Notes under the pieces: generated by a model
Databases searched by the model: none
The model's input: only the letters and a program-made list of their open reading frames with translations
Told to the model about the DNA's origin: nothing
Assembly: GCA_029255685.2 (NCBI GenBank)
Contig: CM055320.2
Span: forward strand, 39,681,927 to 39,745,926
DNA: 64,000 bases
From: Silene conica
Taxonomy: Eukaryota > Streptophyta > Magnoliopsida > Caryophyllales > Caryophyllaceae
Direction of reading: 5' to 3'
Translations under genes and position numbers: made by a program
Shown here: positions 1 to 11,374 of the stretch, piece by piece
Layout: the number at the start of each line of letters is the position of its first letter
How positions within the stretch are numbered: the stretch's first letter is position 1

Positions 1-1657
1 ACCCGGATTGCCCTTTAAATAACGGATAACCCTGAGTGCCGCGGCCATATGATTTGTACGAGGGTGCTGAAGGAATTGGGAGAGAGTGTGAACCACATAA
101 GCAAGGTCGGGACTGTAACGGCCAAGTACACAAGACAACCGACCAACCTACGGTATGGTTCGGGATCTGAGAGGGGGTCACTATCATCGAGAGTATACTT
201 ACGCGGAGTGGCAGCTGGTTTGGCACCCAATAACCCAGTTTCAGTAATGATATCGAGAGTATACTTACGCTGAGTCAAAAAATTGCCATCAGAGTTACGA
301 GCCACTATAATCCCCAAAAAATACTTAAGCGCACCCAAATCTTTCATATGAAAGCATTGACTTAGATAGGCTTTGAACGCAGTAATGGCGGACGAATCAT
401 TACCCGCTATAACCAAGTCATCAACGTAACCCAAAACGTGAATGCAAACCTAGTTTTTGGTAAGACTGAAAAGGGAATAATCCGAATATGATTGAATAAA
501 ACCATAATCTCAAAGAGCTTGGCCAAGTTTAGCGAACCAACAGCGAGGGGCTTGCCGTAACCCATACAGGGATTTCCGCAACTTATAAACTTTGCCCTCG
601 TGACCTTTGATGAACCCAGGTGGTAAGCGCATGTAAACTTCCTCGGATAGATCGCCATGTAAGAAAGCATTATGGGCGTCTAGCTGATGAAGTTCCCATT
701 TTCGAACAACAGCAACGACGAGAAAAGTTCGGACCGTGACCATTTTTACAACAGGAGCGAAAGTTTCTCCAAAATCAATCCCCTCTGTCTGATGGTTCCC
801 AAAAACGACAAGACGAGCTTTGTATCGTTCAAGTGAGCCATCAGATTTATATTTAATCTTGTACACCCATCGACAACCAAGTGCTTTTTTTATCCGTGGG
901 GAAAGTAACAAGCTCCCATGTTTCATTTTTTTTCTAGGGCATCTATTTCTTCTTGCATTGCTTGACACCATTTCGGGTCAGAAATAGCAACACGAAAAGA
1001 AGGAGGTTCAATACCTTCTTTTATTGCTGCAAGAAAGCGACGATGTGGAGCGGAAAATTTAGCACAATTAATATAATTGGACAAGGTTTAGGGTGTACCT
1101 GAGGAGGAGGACGGAGTTGAGGGTGAATGCTCGGGAGAAGACGGTGGTGTGGTGGTGTCAGCTGCTGTACCAGTGAGGAAATCACGAAGACGAGTCGAAG
1201 GAATTTTAATGCGATGCCCACGACCAAGCGCAGCAGGAGGACTGGTTTCAGTCTCAACAGTAGGACCCAAGTCTGATTTTTCTGGTGTTGGTTCATCAGG
1301 GAATATGATGTCGAGTATGGTAGTCGGAACATCACTACTACTCCCATCATTCACGACAGTAGATGGTGACAGAGTATCGTCACAGAGAGGAATATCAGTG
1401 TGTTCAGGGGTGGACTCTAATTCAAGTGAATTTTGAAGCGCAAATGGAAAGGTATTCTCATAGAAATAAACATCATGGGAGGTTGAAATTTTACCCGTTT
1501 CAGGATAAAAAACTTTCCAACCCTTCTTATTAAATGGGTACCCAACAAACACACACTTCCGGCTTCGTTTAACAATTTTATCGCCTTTAGTATTTTGTTT
1601 GTGAACAAAGCATAGACAACCAAAGACTGAATATTCTCATAAGACGGAGGCTTACCA
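1..1657 (-). pseudogene. Ty1/copia pol fragment (integrase C-terminus to RT), decayed
   Basis: Read on the minus strand, 1665 to 15 gives in order an integrase C-terminal segment (FVGYPFNKKGWKVFYPETGK near 1550-1490), a Ser/Pro/Thr-rich linker, and a reverse transcriptase with the copia signatures KARLVVFGN, DAHNAFLHGDL and KLRKSLYGLRQAPR (970-510), then YVDDLVIAGND and FHMKDLGALKYFLG (430-320). These are spread over at least three frames, so several frameshifts and stops have accumulated. A short segment with GAGAGTATACTTACGC is present twice (near 190 and 250). The left end runs off the window and the right end is cut at 1658 by an inserted LTR. Gag, protease and the integrase core are absent. 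It is a dead fragment; identity as copia is secure, lineage is not assigned. Confidence 0.93.
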
Positions 1658-1945
1658 TGTAACATCCCGTATTTTCGTAAATAATATTTTAGTACCTTTA
1701 AAGTATTTTCGGAATAATAATAATATTTTAATATTAAATCGTAAATTCATTTTAAAGTTTTCCGTTAAGTTCTGTCTTAAGAATATTTTTAATCTTAAGA
1801 CATTGTTTCACTTGGCATTTCCCGACTTGAGTTCCCATATCACATAAATAAAATAAACCCGACTCAAGTGTAAATAAAAGAACAACCTAAAACCCTACAT
1901 AAACCCTTTCCATCGACATCCTCATTTCACAAAACACATTCCACA

Positions 1946-2149
1946 TGTAACACCCCAAGAGTTTGAGAGGAAAGTTGTCCCACATCGGTAGAATGTGAGG
2001 CTTGTGATATGTTTATAATAACTTCCACTCACCACTTAGTAACAAGGCCTTGTGCTTTTGGGCTTAAGTGAGGACAAATAATGGGCCCAAAGGCTTACCT
2101 CCCATCTTATTGGGGGTGTGTTACGACCGTGGTGGGTCGGGTTGTTACA
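1946..2149 (+). repeat. TRIM-1 left LTR
   Basis: A 204-bp LTR from TGTAACACCCC to GTTGTTACA, intact. It is the short LTR subtype, lacking the 38-bp extra block (second copy of the TTGTCCCACAT segment) present in the 242-bp LTRs at 41707 and 53330. It is followed at 2150 by the primer-binding site and then, 34 bp inside, by the insertion point of LARD A. Confidence 0.9.
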
Positions 2150-3271
2150 AATGTATCAGAGCGACCCTGCGACCGTGTGGTGATGTAACATTTCGCGTCT
2201 TGAAGCCTGTATAAGTGCTGTTTGTGTTTGTTCCGTGCTTGTTAGATGTTTCGTTACCATTACGGGGTGGTGAACTTCGGGACGAAGTTCATTTTAAGGA
2301 GTGAAGACTTTAAAACCCCGTATTTTAGCCTCGGTCAACGGCGGTCAAACCATGTTCTATACGCGTATTTCAAAAAGGATGATCATAAAATATTTTACGT
2401 AAACGGTTATTATTTTATAAATCGTGTTTCTACGATTATTTCGTAATTCATGATCATTTTATTTGACGATTATTTCATGAAATGTCATTTCTTTCGTATT
2501 TCTTTATTTTGATAATATATTTATAATTAAATATACTTCTTATTTTATATTATTTCTCATCTATACTGGTTTTATTAATTGAGTCGTAATTATATTCATA
2601 TCCTAAATTTTATATATTCTTATAATTGACAAAATAATATTTGCTAATACTAATTACACAATTTAATCTGTATAATTAATTTATACGTACTCGGTTATTT
2701 TAAGTTATGGGTGGAGAGCGGGATATAGATAGTATTATGTGTCGATATGCGTGATGGACTATTTGGTAATGGGTTTGGACTTAGGTAGGATAACAATCCG
2801 TGTTTACAATCGACGTAACACAAAACAAGACCCATCGACCTATACGATTCCTACCCTAATACTTACCATCAACAAACACAAAGCAAACCCTAATCCCCTA
2901 TCTCGTCTATTGCCTCCACCAGCGTAGAAAAGCCCTATACCCTTTACTGCCTCCCTACTCCATACACACTCACAGCCTGGTGTCGTGAGGAGAACAAAAG
3001 GAAAGAAACGAGCCAAGTTTAGCCGTCACCATCATCGTCTTCTTCCTCGCGTGATTGTAAGTTTATACTCCGTTTTCTTGCGCTTTTCAAACCATTGTCT
3101 TAAGGTTTTATAGTTTTATATAATCTTGGTAGTACCCTTAACATGTGTACCACCAGTAGACCACCAAGGAGCCACCGTGACTGTCACAAAAGGACCAGAA
3201 ATAGCGACTATAACCATAGTTTATGTGCCTTGTTTCGTCTGATGTAGAGTCTCGTTCTTTTACGTTATTAC

Positions 3272-4517
3272 TGTTAGGTTTACTTATCTCATAACCTAAT
3301 AATATTAGTCATACTAAATAAGATTTTAATTAACATTTTAATTAATATAGTTTTAGATCTTATGCATGCTAAAGCTTATGCGGAAATAGAAAGGATTTGA
3401 ACCCTTACATACGGTCCAACGGAATGCTAGGATGATCCTCCAAGTATTCAACAAGAACACCTCCTTAGTGATGCACCAAGACACCCCTTAATAAAACCGA
3501 AACTTGAGTATGCTAGTACCAAAACCGGTTTTTCCTTAATATAAATTCTAATTACTTATTAGAATATATTATTTCAATACTACAATTAGACAATTAGTAT
3601 ATATATTATCTTATAATGCTTAGAGGTTTTGGATGTTTTATATTTTCTTACCTTAGAAAATTATGCAAAGCATTAGGATTAGATTGAGTTGTGAGCATCT
3701 TACAATATTTATGTAAGTAGTGCTTAGAATTATGGGTGGCCAGGTGTGGGGAGCTACAAAAGGGGAGACATCTTCTCTTACCAATGCATCTTAGGGTGGC
3801 CTAGGTAGTGTTTCCAAGGCATGCTTTAAACATAATGATTAAAGTGTATTTAACACACAATAATCACCCATAACCACCTCCACTAGCCGTCCAACTTAAG
3901 CATCAAATGCTTCTTCATTTTATAAAATTGTCAAATGCATAATTGTATATTATGTGACATATTACATATCACAAGGTAATACAATTATCTTAAGTTAAAA
4001 CATATATACACATATTTATCAAATAAATATTGTTTATAAATAAATCACATTTATCAATTGACAAGTAATTCGAAATTACAAATATAAAATGATTATTTAC
4101 AATAATCGTTAATACGATTTACAACCTTTGTATTAATTATAACCCGATTCATTCTAATTTCGATATTATAAAATATTGTTTATTGTTTAACAATTGAGAC
4201 GTTTCAATTTCAAACGTAAATCTTACAATAAGATTTAACCTCTGATTTCTCGGTATACGAGTTTAAGGAATATGATCAAATCGTATCAACATACATTTGA
4301 TCACTTTATCAATTAAGGGAATTGTCCTATAGGTGTGACCCAAAGGGATCAACTGACCACCACCGTCATACGACAGTAATTTCAAACTCTAGCTAGCCAA
4401 TCATTACCGATTAATGTTGGTCAGTTGACTAATATAAATTCGTATCATCCCTTGCGCATTCTCGTCATGAGATTTAATAATATGATCGTACTATTGTTGA
4501 GGACACATTTCCCAACA
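3272..4517 (-). repeat. Element B 3' LTR (1246 bp)
   Basis: Direct copy of the LTR at 8500-12039, here without the LINE, so it shows the empty LINE target (AACACACAATAATCA near 3852-3866). Its minus-strand beginning (TGTTGGGAAATGTGTCC) and the later GTCATACGA...GTCACACCTATAGGACA blocks match the LTR of the 42643 copia element, so the two families are related. Confidence 0.9.
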
Positions 4518-5135
4518 ATCTCCCACTTGTCCTCGACAAGTGTGCGTCACCAATTCTCTTGTCCTATTACAATCTCCCACTCAATGCAAGATGTCTCTCT
4601 GAGGTCGTACTTGCATTCGATCATATCATGAGTGGTTTCCTCGTTCTGGAGAATAACTGTTTGACCAAAATTATCTACCATAGATACCTTCTGAGCGTGG
4701 CCACGCATTTCCATTTAACTTCTCCTCGAGTGGACTTGAGATTTGAACAACCCTGACAAGGGGTGGACAATTTCTATCGTACTACTTCCTTTAACTAGCC
4801 ACAGTCAGTCACAACCCAAAGCAATCCCATTTGACTCAAGTTACGAAAAGTCGTAGATAATGGATCAAGGTTATGCCAAAACTGTACCATCTTGGGAGAG
4901 TAGTCTTTAGTCTAATAATTGACTCACAAGAATACTATAGCAGCTCTCGCCACGACCCGGCTATTATAAAATTTCCAGAACTCTATAAGCGGTCACTTTG
5001 CCCGATAGAGTGTCTCTTACAGTCTGCCTATGTGATCCAAGTAAGGAACCTCATGCTTCCTTCTCCTTGCCCTTATCATTAGGAGGTGGCCCTTTAAAAC
5101 AATTAAAAAGGGTAAATATCAACAAATTTGTATCA
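4518..5135 (-). other. Element B 3' noncoding region with two polypurine-like tracts
   Basis: Between the gag remnant and the 3' LTR. On the minus strand it holds two near-identical purine tracts, GAGTGGGAGATTG (complement at about 4570-4581) and AAGTGGGAGATTG (complement at about 4516-4528), about 54 bp apart. The second abuts the LTR and is the expected plus-strand primer. No coding sequence recognised. Confidence 0.65.
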
Positions 5136-6061
5136 CTATACATAAGTTGATAAATCACATGAATTTAAACGAGAATTATTACCTACGGCGGTTGCCTTCC
5201 CATTTTTAAGATCGCTCAAGTATTTGGGGCAATTACGCTTCCAATGTTCTATCCTCGTGCAATAATGGCACTTGTCTTCGGATTTCGAAGATGAGGTGGA
5301 AGCGCCTTTCGAAAAAGTCTTTTCTTTGGTCACTTTGGGCTTGAACGTTTTCTTGCCCTTCCTTTAAAGGCATTCCTCTTGAATTTCGTTTTCCCCTTCT
5401 TCTCGATGTTTAAAACATCCTTAGTGGAACTTTCATGAAGTCCCATGTCTCTCTCGGCTTGGACAAGCATCTTATGCAATTCATCAAATGTGGTCTCTTG
5501 ATTTCGCATGTTGAAATTCACCCAGAATTGTGCATACGATTTCACCTTGTTGAGAGAGTGAAGGACTCGATCAATGATGAGTGAGTCGGGAACATCAACT
5601 CCTTGCACTTTTAGAGTCTCCGCGAGCTCAACTAGTTTGAGTACATGAGGGCTTATCTTTTGCCCTTCCTTCAAGAAAACGTCGAAGAAGGCGGAAGCCG
5701 CCTCATATTGTATCACCCTTGGAGTTTGCGAAAACATTGTCGCAAGCTTGGTGTATATCTCATATGATGTGGTTAACTTGATCATACTCCTTTGGAGATC
5801 CGGCTCCATGGAGAAGATAAGCACATTTTTAAGAGCGGAGGACTCTTTCATGTAGGCTTCATAGGCCTCACGAGTTTGGACCGCGGAACGAGCGGTCGGA
5901 GCGGCTTCGGATAGGTAACGAGTCTTATCGTCACCTTGAGCGGCCAAAAGTAATTGCGCATCCCAATCCTTAAAATTGGAACCATGCTTATCGAGTTTGC
6001 AACGATCCATAAAGGATCGAAGCCATGAAACGTTAGTGAGAGGTGGAGCGTTGGTTGCCAT
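5136..6061 (-). pseudogene. gag: Copia Gag (UBN2-like) with CCHC zinc knuckle, frameshifted
   Basis: The minus-strand frame from 6061 begins MATNAPPLTNVSW and carries a copia Gag of about 240 residues with GSNFKDWDAQL, ALKNVLIFSMEPDLQ and SLIIDRVLHSL, each matching the Gag of the 42643 element. It stops at 5330. The adjacent frame (5333-5136) continues with a Lys/Ser-rich stretch and the zinc knuckle CHYCTRIEHWKRNC, so one small frameshift near 5345-5360 separates capsid and nucleocapsid parts. The frame ends about 25 residues after the knuckle, where the relative enters the protease, so pol has been lost. Gag would form the particle; the knuckle binds RNA. The start is the first Met of the conserved frame. 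Confidence 0.9.
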
Positions 6062-8499
6062 TGATGATGTTGAAAATTAAACTACAATAAAAATGAAGGA
6101 ATTAAAACAACGTCATTTTTAAAACTCGTAAATAAGTTTAAACAAGTTTAGTTATTTACTTAATGATCTATTACCCAATTAAGTAAACAATCCTGAGACC
6201 CAAACCCTTACTAATTCGGGCACGGTATAGCCGATTCAACCCGTATTGGTATAATTTTGTGGATTAACCTTTTAATCGGTTCTACCTTAGAACTCTCGGT
6301 CGACAATTTTCTAAAAATCGTCTTTAGCCCGAACTTATTGCAACTACGGTTACGAATACTTTCGTTGAGATCGACCAAATTTCAAGGTGTAATCTTATTA
6401 CCCCACTTACCCAACGTAACAATTTTAGCACCCCGGTTTAGCCGAGCCTACATTCTTGTGAAGAAGGGATTCACGGGTCCATACTTTTTGGTAAGACTAA
6501 GTCTCAATATTCATTTGTAAGAGATCTAGTCAATATTATTATCTATCTCCGTTTAGGTGAACTAAATCGGTGAATTATCGATAAATTATTGACTAGGTCG
6601 ATTAAATCGAATAAAATGCATGACATGATATATGACGATTTGGCTATGCATGCAAACATATAAAGCAAAATAAAAGCATAAAAAAAAATAAACCCTAGTA
6701 TGACCTTTCCTAGAAAAGAAATAATAAAAGTACAAATTCGGAAACCAACTCCTTTGGTCCCTTGAACTTCACGAGGCACGCACTTCAAGGTAAACACCGT
6801 CTTGTTCGGAACTCCTTTCCGAATGGCATCGTCTTTCAAGGATCTCCGGAATATTACAAAATTACAACTTTTCTAGTCTACTTTATACATTATAAAATAG
6901 AAAACAATAAATAAAGTGATACGAGATCACATTAATTACAACCGAATCGATAAACCCTTACATTACGGGAAATATCGATTTAAAACTAAGGCCATACTAA
7001 GTAAATTACATAATCCAAAATTACGTAAATAAAATCATGACAATCATAATTAAAATATGCAATGCTTATGAATATATGAACTATCATTCAAACCCTAAGC
7101 CAAATCGTCCTATTTAAATATCATTTATATAAATAGTTATCGTATACATCGGTTTTATGGAATTGCGTGTTTTAACGATTAACAACACTATGCATTATGT
7201 GAATCGGAATTCACTCTTAAGTTAATCATCCCAACTCATTTAGGTTTCAAAATTTAGTCTTACTCAAACTTTGAACATGACTTAACTTAATATTATAATA
7301 TTGTTCGGTATTACTCGGTTTTACGGGAAAAATAATATTAAATTCAAAAAGAGTCATAAAAGTTTCGAAAATTTCAAAATTCAAATTTTGAAAATTCTAG
7401 AATGTTCTTAAAATTTCAGAACTTTAAAATATTAGTATTTATACGGTTTTAATATTTATTTCGAAAATAATACGTAAAACGAGCATTTTTAGTCGGAAAA
7501 TTAAATAATTAGCTCCATAAATGCAATTAAAATACTAATAATATTTTTACACTTTACAAAATACTTTAAGAACATGAAATGGACAGAAAATTATATGGCA
7601 CACTGCCCAATAGCCGAAATTTTTAATTACATGACTCTTATTATTCAATTTTAAATGCAACTTTTTAACAAATTAAAATTAAATAAAAACAGAAACTTTT
7701 GGCTCCCAAGAAAAATATGTTGATGTACATATCAAATATGACTAATACGGGTTTAATTTTTCGGCCATTTTAACAACTATTGCTATTTTTAACGATTTAC
7801 GTCATATATCGTACAATTTTAACCATTAAAATTATTTCTCAAGCATAAAATTAAATAAAAATCTCGAAATTTTTATACATGCTGGAAATAATATATATGA
7901 CATCGTGTTAAAATTTTATGGCCAAATTCCAACTTAAACTATTAAAGTCGAAATAATGTCACTAATTACCCGATTTTTACATTAAAAATCAATAATAATG
8001 CAATATATAAGATAAATTTCTGGAAAATTTAGCATACATTTTAAATATTTTATGTGACATACTCATAAATTTTTATAGTCAAATTAGAAATATAACTATA
8101 CAAACCCATTTTTATTCATTTTACGCCATTTTAACATTTAAAAATCATAAACCATGTATTTTAACTCCATAATTTACGAAAATTCATATTCATATCATAG
8201 GAAATACATGTGAAAACATACTGAAAAATCTCGGCCAGAAGCTTATTTTAACTATTTTTCCCAAAAATAAACATTTTTAACCATTAAAAATCAATAAAAC
8301 CGAAAATAAAAATACCAATGAACAATATATATGCAAAATATATTCCAAATATCATAAAAAATCAGTAGGTATTCATGCATAAATTATTTCGGCCATATCA
8401 TATACGAAATGAAATATCAATTTTTATTTTGTTATCCTAATAACTCCGTAAAAAATTAAACGGAAAGTATGCAAACAACCTAGTTGCTCTGATACCAAT
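6062..8499 (-). other. Element B untranslated leader with tRNA-Met primer-binding site
   Basis: About 2.4 kb, very AT-rich, without a credible coding frame. On the minus strand the primer-binding site TGGTATCAGAGCAACTAGG begins two bases inside the 5' LTR (about 8497). Open frames here (for example 6257-6520 plus, 6543-6839 minus) have no recognisable domain. The leader may hold packaging signals; that is inference. Confidence 0.8.
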
Positions 8500-9085
8500 T
8501 GTTAGGTTTACGTATCTCATAACCTAATAATATTAGTCATACTAAATAAGATTTTAATTAACATTTTAATTAATATAGTTTTAGATCTTATGCATGCTAA
8601 AACTTATGCGGAAATAGAAAGGATTTGAACCCTTACATACGGTCCAACGGAATGCTAGGATGATCCTCCAAGTATTCAACAAGAACACCTCCTTAGTGAT
8701 GCACCAAGACACCCCTTAATGAAACCGAAACTTGAGTATGCTAGTGCCAAAACCGGTTTTTCCTTAATATAAATTCTAATTACTTATTAGAATATATTAT
8801 TTCAATACTACAATTAGTATATATATTATCTTATAATGCTTAGAGGTTTTGGATGTTTTATATTTTCTTACCTTAGAAAATTATGCAAAGCATTAGGATT
8901 AGATTGAATTGTGAGCATCTTACAATATTTATGTAAGTAGTGCTTAGAATTATGGGTGGCCAGGTGTGGGGAGCTACAAAAGGGGAGACATCTTCTATTA
9001 CCCATGCATATTAGGGTGGCCTAGGTAGTGTTTCCAAGGCAGGCTTTAAACATAATGATTAAAGTGTATTTAACACACAATAATC

Positions 9086-11274
9086 ATGGGTATTGAGAAT
9101 GCTTTCCTGGACTTCTATAAAGACCTGTTAGGAACAAACAGTGACACTGTTCATGTTCATTTCCCAACTGTTAGACAGGGGGCTGTTGTGAATGATCAGC
9201 ACAGCAATATCCTGCTCTCTCCGGTGACTGATGAGGAGATACAAGCTACTCTGTTCTCTATACCCTCTGATAAGTCTCCAGGGCCAGATGGCTTTACTAG
9301 CCAGTTTTTCAAAGACTCTTGGGAGATTGTTGGCAGGGATATAATTGGAGCTGTCAAGGATTTTTTCAACACTGGTATTATGTTAAGACAGGTGAACACT
9401 ACTACGCTTACTCTTATTCCTAAAATTAAGAATCCTGATAGTGTTCTTGATTATAGGCCCATTGCGTGTTGCAATGTTTTATATAAGTGTATCACTAAGA
9501 TCTTATGTAAAAGACTTAGAGAGGTTCTTCCGGATGTTATACATAGCAGTCAGGGAGGGTTTGTGAAGGACAAAAATATAGTGGAGAATGTGTTGATTTG
9601 CCAGGATTTGGTTAGGTTATATAATAGGAAAGCTGCATCCCCTAGATGTCTAATTAAGATTGATCTAAGGAAAGCGTATGACACTGTTGAGTGGGTCTTT
9701 TTACTTCAAATGATGACTGCCTTAAAGTTTCCTAACAAGTTCATTAAGATGGTAATGGTGTGTGTAACTACCCCCTCCTATACTCTGAATGTCAATGGGA
9801 ATCACTTTGGGTTTTTTCAAGGCAAGAGGGGCTTGCGTCAAGGAGATCCTTTATCCCCGTTATTATTTACCTTGTGTATGGAGTATCTGTCCAGAATCCT
9901 TACTGCTGTTGCTCATCAAGATACGTTCAAATTTCATCCTATGTGTGGTAATATGAAGCTCAATCACCTCCTGTTTGCTGACGATCTTTTAATGTTCTGT
10001 AAGGGGAATGCAGAATCTATTATGTGGATGTTGAGGTCTTTTGCTACCTTTTCTGCTGCGTCTGGGCTTAAGCTTAATAAAGACAAATCTGACATTTATT
10101 TCAATGGAGTGAAAGCTGATGTTGTGACTGATATTATCAAGATTTCAGGTTTTAGAATTGGAAATTTGCCTTTCAAGTACTTGGGAGTACCTATTTCTTC
10201 CAAGAAAATCTCTAAATTCGAGGGTCATAAATTGATTGACAGAATTGTGGCCAGAATTCGAGGGTTTGGCTCTAAGCATCTAGCTTATTCAGGTCGTCTA
10301 ACTCTGGTAAAATCTGTACTAGCTACTTTACATTCTTATTGGGCTTCCATTTTTCTTATCCCTGCTGGAATTATGAGGAAGGTGGATGCTATTTGCAGGA
10401 ACTATCTATGGGGAGGGAGTGATACTTATCATAGATCTCCAAATGTCAATTGGGAGAAATGTTGTTTGCCTAAAGATGAGGGTGGCTTGGGTATTCATAA
10501 TGCTTATATTTGGAATAAGGCCTTGATAGGTAAATATACTGATTGGCTAGCTACTAAGAAGGACCACCTTTGGGTTAAATGGGTTAATCATGTTTATATG
10601 AAAGGCTCAGACTGGAAGGATTATGAGGCCCCTCTTGATTGTAGTTGGTCATGGAAGAAAATAGTGGAGATTAAAAATATCTTTAAAGGTGCTTTTACTG
10701 ATGGGAAATGGCTCAATGGTCATAAGAATTATACAGTAGCAGAAGGTTATGAATGGTTGAGGAATAAGGAGCCTAAAGTCTCTTGGAGATTTTTATGCTG
10801 GAATAACTTAAATGTGCCTAAGCATGGGTTCATTTTTTGGGCAGCTCAGCATCAGAAGCTTCTGACTTTGGACAGACTGAACAGATTTGGAATGGGAGGG
10901 GATACTGAGTGTTATCTGTGTGGAGGAGCAGCGGAGACTCATGTGCATCTGTTCCAACAGTGTCCTTATTCGTTGAAATGCCTTGATCTGTTGAAGGCTA
11001 AGCTGAAATTCAGTTTAATTACAGGGACATGGTGAAATGGTATTCAAAAGCTAGAGGTTTTACTGGGTTACAACGTGTGATCACTGGTGCGTGCTATGTA
11101 GGGACTTGCTATGCATTATGGATGGCCAGGAATTCGGCCAGAATAGAGATGGTGATGCCTCATCGTATAACTTTAGTGAACCAAATCACTCATGATATTT
11201 ATGTCAGATGTGAGTATAGGAATAGTAAGATTTTGTCTTGCAAAGATCAGCTTTGGATAAGAAATTTGTGTTAG
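9086..11274 (+). pseudogene. LINE ORF2 fragment: reverse transcriptase and zf-RVT region
   Basis: The frame 9086-11035 (649 residues) carries non-LTR RT blocks: LIPKIKNP and DYRPIACCN, the Asp-containing LIKIDLRKAYDTVEW (about residues 190-205), RGLRQGDPLSPLLF, and the catalytic FADD at about residue 298 (near 9980), then FKYLGVPIS. A C-terminal zinc-binding-like region follows (WRFLCWNNLNVPKHGFIFW ... CYLCGGAAETHVHLFQQC). After a stop at 11035 the C-terminus continues in another frame to 11274, so one frameshift lies near 11030. The endonuclease is missing. The ATG at 9086 borrows its A from the duplicated target and is not a native start. The RT catalytic motifs look intact. Confidence 0.93.
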
Positions 11275-11374
11275 CTTCTTGTATAGTTGGTTGATTAGAG
11301 TTAGCTTTTTGTACAGCTGAAGTTTTTTGTGATTAATATAATTACCTTTTACCAAAAAAAAAAAAAAAAAAAAA
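9087..11374 (+). mobile_element. 5'-truncated L1-type LINE
   Basis: The insertion is flanked by the 15-bp duplication AACACACAATAATCA (9072-9086 and 11375-11389), ends in a poly(A) tract of about 20 (11354-11374), and has no terminal repeats: target-primed reverse transcription. Only the RT half and C-terminus of ORF2 remain; ORF1 and the endonuclease are missing, as in most 5'-truncated LINEs. It is the innermost layer of the left nest, hence younger than element B, LARD A and TRIM-1. Confidence 0.95.

Noticed and set aside
1946..2149. Cassandra TRIM
   Set aside because: Cassandra LTRs carry a 5S rRNA-like segment; none is visible here.
2739..2927. 62-codon frame repeated at 17156-17344
   Set aside because: It is duplicated only because it lies in both LTRs; no domain, and no ribosomal or splice context that supports a gene.
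6257..6520. Frame in the leader of element B
   Set aside because: AT-rich leader on the antisense side of the element, with no recognisable domain.
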